Of a stretch of 64,000 nt of DNA, positions 56,329-64,000 are shown in pieces (position 1 is the stretch's first letter; every line of letters starts with the position of its first letter). The notes beneath the pieces are model-generated. The model was given only the letters and a program-made list of their open reading frames with translations, did no database searches and had not been told where the DNA came from. The DNA comes from Schoenoplectus triqueter (taxonomy: Eukaryota; Streptophyta; Magnoliopsida; Poales; Cyperaceae). A program made the translations under genes and the position numbers. The stretch lies in NCBI GenBank assembly GCA_964058805.1, contig CAXKVV010000277.1:62001-126000 (forward strand), read 5' to 3'.

Positions 56329-56499
56329 TAGAGGTGACAATCGGGCGGGTCGGGTCGGGTCAATTTACATGTTGTGTTTTTTCAGATCGTTGATAGATTT
56401 CGATTGGATTGAAGGCCATTTGATCTCAGGTCGGGTTCGGGTCGAGTTCGGGTCCGGACGGGTCGGATAGGTTTGTCGGGTCGAATTCTGCCACCTCTA
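56329..56499. mobile_element. hAT-type MITE 2
   Basis: Ends TAGAGGTGACAA and CTGCCACCTCTA; flanked by ACCATAAC on both sides (56321-56328 and 56500-56507). CGGGTCGGGTCGGGT interior. 171 bp, a shorter relative of MITE 1. Confidence 0.92.
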
Positions 56500-56507
56500 A
56501 CCATAAC

Positions 56508-59066
56508 ACATCTTAATGTGTCATTCAAAATATAATTTATAGTTCAGTCTTAATTTTCACTATTATAAATAAATCTAAATATATATTTTATACACGCTTC
56601 AATATGTATTGTACATTTACTGACTAAAATTTATATTAATATATCATTTAAAATATAATTTATAGTTTATTCTAAATTTTCATTAGTACAAACAATATAG
56701 TCTTTGTTAGTTTTGTGTTGAAGTTCCTTCAATCTTAATTCTCAATATTACAATCAAGTCTTTATGGTTTGTATAATAATACTTTATATAGTACAATTAA
56801 GTTTTTATATGTATTATATTAAGTCTGACGCAAATATATTTAGTGTAACATAATATTTTTTGTATTCTCTTCTATATCTTAACCAGTTCATTCAAATGAA
56901 TACTCAAATTTTATCTTTTTACTCACAAAAATGATCTAATTTCACTTCTTAATCAACCGAGTTTTAAAATATGAGTTTCAACACATTCTCACAAAGAAGT
57001 GAAATGATAATTCAAACACTTAGAATATTAGAGAACTTTCTTAAATCTTCACATATCATATTCTTGGTCTAGAGAAAATATTTGATCAATCGATTGAGGT
57101 TCACTCGCACTAAATCGCTCCAACTGAATTTCTAACTGAGATATTTTCTCCTTTGATTTCTTCCAAATCATTGATTCATTTAATGTATACTTTATCTCAT
57201 TGTGTTCTCCTCGTCGCTAGCTTTCCAACGATATATAGCATGAATGATAACTCTCAAAGATAAGAGAGATATCATTGGAGTTTTGGTTAAAACGGGTCAA
57301 GTATGTGATCCGTGTTTTTTTATTTTTCTTTCAAATTTAAATTGAATAACAGTTAGAAAGTAGTTAGATTAGTTAAGATAGTTGAGGTATAGAATGTGGT
57401 ATAGAAGTTGGGGTATATAATTTTTTTCTCTTTTTCTTTTTTTCTCTAATTTTTTCTCTCTTCAATATAGTCTTTCCTTTCCATCTATTCGCAACACCTA
57501 TTTGTACATAATTCCTATCCTAACGGCTTGAATACGTAAAAATTATACCCATAAAATAAACTATTTATAAAAATTATGTGTATTTTGATGGTTTTATATG
57601 TTGAAATGAGTCTATAAATGATACGAAATTCGAGTAAACTAAAAGATAGTTTTAATGTATTTATGTTAATCCTTAAACGTTATTTATGTCGTAAAAGTTT
57701 GATAACACAATGATTATAATATAAACAAATAAGAAATATCATTCAAAATAAATTTGTGTATTTTGATAATTTTATATATTGAAATGAGGTTATAAATAAT
57801 ATAAAATTTGAATTAACTAACAGAAGAAGTATAACTTTTAATATATTTGTATTAGTATTTATGCGTAATTCATATTCTAACAGTAAGAACACATAAAGAT
57901 TATGATATAAACTCATAGAATATATCATTTAAAATATATTTTATATATTTGAATGATTATATATATTAAAATGAGAATATAAATAATATAAAATTTAAAT
58001 AAATTAAAATATAATTTTAATGCATTTTAATATAATTTCTTTGTCTAAGCTGTCCTCCTCTGTCTCCATCCCTCCCTTTTCTCTCCTAGTACTCTTTCCT
58101 TCTAGAATATCAGAATTTAGTAGAAATAAAATCTCTCTCCAGGAAATTAGGAATTCAAATTAATTATGTTGTTTTTTTTGTATTTTTAGGAAGTACTTTC
58201 TATTAAAATTACATAACTCATGCATACTAGATTTATGAATTACGTATGTATTGGAAACATTTATTTGATTGGAAATGAAGTTATTTTTTCATATGATATT
58301 TATGTTTCTTTTTTCGTATCAAAATAAAATTAATTAAAGTACAAAAGTCATGAAGAATAAATAAGACACAATGTACAAATATAGCCAGTTGTATAATACT
58401 TATTATGTTAAGAATTGAAATAGATCTGGGTCCTTTGCTAGCAAATATAAATACTCTAAAATTATAATATTGAGAAATATTTAGATATTTTATTTTTAAT
58501 CAAATTTATAAGTATATTATTAGCCTTATCAATCTCTGTATAAAGGAGCTGGAATTTCAACATCCATTATCTTTTATAATATAACACATAGATTCATATA
58601 CAGCGCCATTAGATAGATAATGAGTGGATACTAGAAGGACGGACTCTAAATATTTTTGACATACATATTATTCGAAACTGTGTGGAATGTCGATTCCAAA
58701 TTTGATATCACAGCTAATAATAGACATTTTGAATTTAATATTCCGAACATGTTTGTAAATTATCAGACCGCGTAGTGATCGATCCAGGTGGGTATGAATC
58801 ACAACTCACAAGCATCTGAGGAACCTTTTTTTTCTTCTTGATTTCATAATTATAATTTGTTAAATTAAAGCTGCTACAAAATGAAATATATATTATTGTT
58901 CATAATAATACAACATGACATAATTTAAGAATGAATAGATGAATTAATGAAAAATTTCAAATATTTTGATTATTTGCATTCGTATTTTGATTATAATTTT
59001 CAAATTAATTTACGAACAAAAAATAATACATTCTGTTTTGTTTCATGAAACTTCATAAATTTGATA
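56508..59066. other. Intergenic AT-rich DNA
   Basis: No gene recognised. It includes the tandem repeat at 57578-58035 and a pyrimidine-rich stretch near 58045-58090. Confidence 0.5.
57578..58035. repeat. Tandem repeat of roughly 180 bp, about 2.5 units
   Basis: GTGTATTTTGATGGTTTTAT at 57578, GTGTATTTTGATAATTTTAT at 57756 and a diverged copy at 57942. Each is followed by TTGAAATGAG..TATAAAT, ACGAAATTCGAGT-like sequence and TTTTAATG. Spacings are 178 and 186 bp. Copies are substantially diverged. Confidence 0.65.
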
Positions 59067-59508
59067 TCTCTACTCCTTATTAAGCACGTATGTGTTCTGA
59101 TCCTGAAATGATCCAAATTTTTTAATTAAATTTTTAGAGCTAATATCACTCATCGGATTGAGTTATTCATCAAATAATGTTACTATCTCTATAACCATCT
59201 GTGTTGAAGTTAGAATTTTCTCTCAATTTTGTTTGTTACACGAAATGCTACATAATTTAGTAGTACAATTGCTTTATTTTCTTTTCTTTTTTTTCTTAGA
59301 TTATCATCAATTATGAATTTTAACTTTTCTTAAACATTGAATATTAACTTTCCTCTCAATTTATATTTATTTTGCTTTAATTATGTATTCATGATTGAAA
59401 TTTACATTAATTACTAAATTATTTTTATTTCTTTATTTTTCACATGAAAATATAAATTTTTATATTTCTGAAAAATATCACCGTAGCAACGCACGGGCAA
59501 GATACTAG
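59067..59508 (+). mobile_element. Non-autonomous Helitron
   Basis: The 5' end is TCTCTACTCCTTATTAAGCA directly after an A. The 3' end is CCGTAGCAACGCACGGGCAA then GATACTAG, followed by T. The CCGT/ACGG stem-loop about 10 bases before terminal CTAG and insertion between A and T fit plant Helitrons. 442 bp, no Rep/helicase coding. Confidence 0.75.
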
Positions 59509-60964
59509 TAGTGATATGTATTACATAAATAAATTATTTCCGAACTATATTTATATTATATCTAAATCGTAAATATCATATAAATAAATTATTTTTTCGA
59601 ATGGGACGGACGTAGATTACTGTCGGAGAGGGAAAGTGCAGAAGATCCCAAAATCACCAAGAAACATGGGAAATGATAATGGTGGAGACCAAAACTTTTA
59701 TTCTTTGTTTTGGTCACTTAGCACTTGTGTGTTGTAAACAACCGTTAACATCAATTAGTCATCTGATTAGTCAATCGTAATCGATGGATATAGTCGTCCG
59801 ATTTTTTTTCGGCCTATATACAACAATACATTCATATAAACTTCATCCAAACATTAATTTTAATAATTAAACACTTTATATAAATTAGATTTCACTAATT
59901 TTAATTTGATTCAATTTTATATTCAATCGGACATTCATGAAATTATATATTTTTTTCAAAATGACTAAAAAAGACCATAAATTCGGTAATTTAATATATA
60001 TTTATAATTTTAAAATAAAACCAATAAATAAAAATATTATTAAGTACGCAAATAACTGATTTTTTATTAAAATTATTAATATTTTTTATATATTGAAATA
60101 TGAATAATTAATAATCTAATTAATCAATCACATAATAATTAATTACTCAGCGTTGTATCATCCATTGGTGAATTAAGCGCATTCAGTTTTACAACACTGA
60201 TACTTGTCGCGTATCATTGATTCTTGTGACCATGCTGGCGTGATTTGCATCTGCGACTGCGAATCAGCGATGCTCCCGCCATGTTCTTTATTAATTGCGT
60301 AGAAGCCTACGTTAATTAGACATCTATTTTTAAATTAACAACGGAATCAGGTTCACCAACTCCGCACGAAATGCCAAGCTAAACATAAACAAAGTCCATG
60401 TGACCAAATCCTCAATCTCCATCTCTGTGGCGTTCTATTCGACGGGTGGAAGGCAGGTCACCCCGCATAGTTTGCCAGTTGCCACATGATGCTATAAAAA
60501 GAAAACATAGAATAACAACACGAAAATATTTATTGATAGAATAAGCGGAAGGGATCTTCTGTGTCTCTCTAGACTATGAATTTGTATTATTGTTATATGA
60601 GAGAATTTTATGTGGGACCCCTCACAGTACTGGATTGCTACACAACAGGGGACAGTATCATCGCCAGAGGAAATCCCGATTCTCCAATCTCCATTTATAA
60701 TAAAAACCGCCGTAACCCAAAATAAAAAAAGCGTAAATAATAGAAAAATAGTCGTCACTCGTCAGACAATTCCAGAGCGGTGTCTCGGGTAACTGATAGG
60801 ATTTTTTTTCTCTCCTCCCCCCCTCCCTTCTCGTTCGCCTGGCTGAGAGAAGCAAAAATTGAACGCTAATCGGCGCGATTAGGGTTTGGAAAAAGTAGGA
60901 ATTATTGAGATCCTTACGTTTGGATCTTTAAAAATTATTGTGTCATAACAAATCCGTCGATTCG
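59509..60964. other. Upstream region of the CCCH zinc-finger gene
   Basis: AT-rich to about 60150, then mixed. A pyrimidine-rich tract (TTTTTTTTCTCTCCTCCCCC) at about 60803-60830 lies 135-160 bp before the start codon and probably belongs to the leader or core promoter. No other gene seen; small frames on both strands overlap it. Confidence 0.45.
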
Positions 60965-63900
60965 ATGGTACAAATTGGAAGAACACGGCGATTGAAGAGG
61001 GTTTCATGGGCCCCTGGTGTCAGTCTTTGTCAGGTATAATCCAACTCACACATCGATCAATCCAAATAAGCATAATTTGTTTCTTTTCCCCTTAATTTTA
61101 TAATAAAAAATTGGTACTGTTGGATAAATTTGACAATTGCTGAAGCGAGCTTAATCCATTTTACATAAAATCAGTTATATTTTTGCGAGATTCGAGTGGC
61201 AAGAACATTTTTGAAAACTTGAGGCTGCAGTTCTGCATGCCCCGCTTTGTACAAATTTGAGAGAGATCTTCATGTATAATTAGTGATGCATTCCAAAATC
61301 TGATATATTATGCAAACAACTTCCTATAAAGTTCAATTAATAAAGGCAGTAAGAATGTGTTGCATGCAATCTTTTTAATCATCGTTAATTGTACTCTTTC
61401 CAAAGGTATTATTATTTTTTAGTTCAATTATGCTCACTCTCCGCACAAATTTGGCTTCCTGAAATAGGAATGAAACTCCTGTTATATCTGTTATAAAACA
61501 AAAATCAAAATGATAATTTCTTATCTACAGAACCAAGGTGGATGCTTTCCAGTGTAAGCTTTTAGGCTTTCATCAAAATTTAAGCCAAATTATCCCTTCA
61601 TAAATTTTCAGTTTCTTCTTCTTCTTATTATTTTTGGATAGGATGAGGTCGGTAAAACTTTTATTCATAATGAAGTTTATCATGCAAATTGTTAGTGGTT
61701 TTTTTTTGCCCACTAAACTTAAAAAAAAGAACAGAAATTAGTAATAACTTTCGAGCAAATTCCTCTTTTAAACTTGTTTGAACAGACAATAGTGGTTAAA
61801 AGAAACCATCACGGTAGAAGGGAAAATTCACGGAGAGCAAAATTCTCTCTGAAAAAAGTTGGAGAAAGATTCCATAAATCTAAACATGTCTTGAAGTTAA
61901 GTTAGTGCTAGTATTGTACATCAAGAAACAGCTGATGCGATTTAGCTTCTGGTACTGAGTTCACAAATAATTTTGAAGTCTTGAAAGTAAATTATGACAT
62001 CCAAACTTGGTACAACATCAGTTCAATAAAAGATGGCCAGTTGGAATTTTAAAACAACAGGAGGGGCTCTCCTGTACTTCACAGAGAGACACTGGTGGCC
62101 TAAATCCAACAGCTTATTTCTGAAATTATATAAAACCTCTAAACGTTCTGTTTAATATGATTATTTAGGAAGGCTCCAAAACTAACATTGTAGCGTCATT
62201 TTCTCAAATTTCATAAATTATGAAGTGGTGAATGAGAATTTGCAAAACTAAAAAGAATTATTAGTCAGGTTGCCTTCACACACAAAACAGAAGTAATTTA
62301 AGGGAATCAGTAACAGGAGTATAAGATGCTCAGCCTTATCTATAAGAACCCGAATGTAAGATAAAAGTTGACTAATTTCCTTGCAATATAACAGTATTTA
62401 TGAAATCACATAAAATGGATTGGATTATCATATGGAGATGTATTTAGTTCTTTTTACTGGTTTTCTTGGATTGCACAATTTCCCTGTGGCATGCACCAAA
62501 AATGTCCATGAAATTAAAAACACACACACACAAAATTAAAATAATCTGTAATAGAATGAGCAGGTTTCTTCACCAGTTACTCTGGTGCCTGCTAATATTA
62601 GAAAAAAAAAAGCAGAAAACAATTTCAGGAGGTTATTTTCAGTACTAAACAAAATTCAATAAAGTTTTATGCTGGTTCATCTTTACCACACCTTGCTTAG
62701 AGTATGAAAAAACTGGGAACAAGCTTACCAACTTAATGATCACTCTACCTAAATTTTGGCTATGCTATGCATATAGAGAATTCTAATGGGATACATTTCT
62801 GATATCACGGATGTGCAGGGTAAAATAAAAAAAGAAAAAAAAGAAAAAAAAGAAAAGAAAAACAAACAGCAGTTCCTTCCTGGTGATACTTCAAATTAAT
62901 TTATTAAAATAAACTGTAATGTGGATCTGATGCCTGATTCAAACTTTAGGATTCAACGAAATTGGTGGAATGCCTCCACTTTTGTCAAAAACAAATATAC
63001 ACATTTAAACAAGCTAGTTTTGGCCCTTAATATTTTTAGTTGGGTAAAGAAAATATTCCATAAATCTTTAACTTTTACCTACAAAGTACAAGAATTTTCT
63101 TTGTTGCTTAGTCTTTATCTACTTGTTCTATTAGAGACTTATGTATACTGGTACAGATTAATATATGCACAGTACTTTTCCTGAATTTTGCTTTACTGTT
63201 GAAAATGGAGTAAAGAAAATCTCAGAATATTAAAAAATATATATGGATTTATGGACTTATGAAGATAAATCCTATTTTGTACAAGCATGACTGGTAGAAA
63301 AAGCACGTGGGACTTAAATAAAGAACATGTTACTTATAAGCCATCCAAGTGCGCTCATATGTTTTTTGTATACTCAGATCCGGCTCTTTCTGTCAGAAGA
63401 TGCGCCCTGTCAGTCTGGACTCAGTGCACAAGATCATCTTCAAGCAAAAGATTCATGGACCAGTGCTGGGTCCACTTCTGATGACTCCCCAGTGCCCCCT
63501 GGCTTTGAGTCAGTACATAATCAAAACTGCCCCAAGGCTGACATATCCAAGATCTCTCGTATTCTCTGGAAATGCCCTCCCAAGGTATTGAACATTTCTT
63601 TTACTGCAGGAGTCCATTTGATGTCAAACCAATTTATGTGCTGTGGAATTTAAATCTGGACAGGGTCTATTCTTATATGCAAGTATAATTATCACTTTTA
63701 AATCCTTGTGATGTGTTAACTACAGATAGTGTTGAATCCAGAGTGGTATGTAGTATGTGGGGAAGAAAGCCAAGAGATAGCTAAACAAAATCAAAGAAAT
63801 TTTGCAGTGCTTGAAGCAATTTATCCACGTCAATCTACTATTCCCCCAAAGTAAATATAAACTTTTTTATTTAAATGTTGCCTTGTTGTGTATATTTAAT

Positions 63901-64000
63901 AAATCTGTATGATGGAGGTACAAGCTGGTTAATACCTGATTTGTATACTTTCAATATCTAAGACCGAGGGTTTTTGGACATATGCCCAGCATATTAATAT
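60965..64000 (+). CDS. CCCH zinc-finger protein of the C3H6/C3H30 type, N-terminal exons (3' end outside window)
   Basis: Exons in phase: 60965-61033 (MVQIGRTRRLKRVSWAPGV, ending SLCQ), 63378-63584 (IRLFLSEDAPCQSGLSAQDH, LQAKDSW, SDDSPVPPGFE, ending ILWKCPPK), 63726-63850 (IVLNPEWYVVCGEESQEIAK, NFAVLEAIYPRQSTIPPK). A next exon may start at 63963. The order (KRVSWA...LCQVRLFLSED...QVGLGAQDHLQAK, PPGFE, then WxxxxGEES, RxxxVLEAxYPRxSxIPP) is that of plant proteins ending in a single CCCH finger, such as Arabidopsis C3H6. The finger itself lies beyond position 64000. Role is probably nucleic-acid binding, by family. Intron 1 is 2.3 kb and has no recognisable insertion beyond simple repeats. Confidence 0.85.

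Noticed and set aside
60492..60855. Minus-strand ORFs upstream of the CCCH gene
   Set aside because: Overlap its pyrimidine-rich leader; hydrophobic Phe/Leu runs arise from A-rich complement.
62820..62868. A/G-rich tract in C3H intron 1 as a possible SINE or LINE tail
   Set aside because: No adjacent retroelement body or duplication; treated as simple repeat.

Overview
The window is nuclear DNA of a flowering plant, most likely a eudicot. It has AT-rich intergenic DNA, GT-AG introns that keep reading frame when joined, plant-specific gene families and a dense load of plant transposable elements. The species cannot be named from sequence alone. Four host genes are supported, all on the + strand. 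No bacterial features (operons, CRISPR, replication origins) are present, and I found no tRNA or rRNA gene.

Layout. (1) 133-5916: the 3' exons of a MORC-like GHKL ATPase with a CW-type zinc finger. Its 3.8-kb intron carries a MITE, a decayed Copia element with short LTRs and a 44-bp SINE scrap. Its last intron carries a Tourist-like MITE with TTA target duplications. (2) 9558-13138: PYG7, a chloroplast TPR protein for photosystem I assembly (Ycf37 family), with an 877-bp MITE in intron 1. (3) 17.35-18.81 kb: a nested palindrome of foldback elements. (4) 20.2-34.1 kb: stacked transposons. Remains of a plant-mobile-domain element hold a 5'-truncated Copia whose 1.8-kb 3' LTR is split by an 8.04-kb Athila/Tat-type Gypsy element. 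The Gypsy element has about 1% LTR divergence and exact ATAAG duplications. (5) 35.85-41.74 kb: an old Copia on the + strand interrupted in its integrase region by a 4.79-kb gag-only LTR element with GGGCT duplications. (6) 45090-52366: AUXIN RESPONSE FACTOR 5/MONOPTEROS with 14 coding exons. (7) 52.4-60.9 kb: gene-poor AT-rich DNA with two hAT MITEs, a roughly 180-bp tandem repeat and a 442-bp non-autonomous Helitron. (8) 60965 to the window end: the first exons of a CCCH zinc-finger gene of the Arabidopsis C3H6 type, running off the right edge.

The host genes do not form a pathway. PYG7 serves photosystem I assembly, ARF5 auxin-controlled patterning, MORC-like proteins chromatin silencing, and the C3H protein probably RNA or DNA binding. 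The ARF5-C3H6 neighbourhood matches the Arabidopsis order At1g19850-At1g19860 as I remember it, which supports both identities.

I see no wholly new system. The most unusual items are a Gypsy element whose protease is fused in frame to the integrase C-terminal end, the nested palindrome, a gag-only LTR element, a patch of templated filler DNA inside the first Copia, and a possible upstream coding exon of ARF5.
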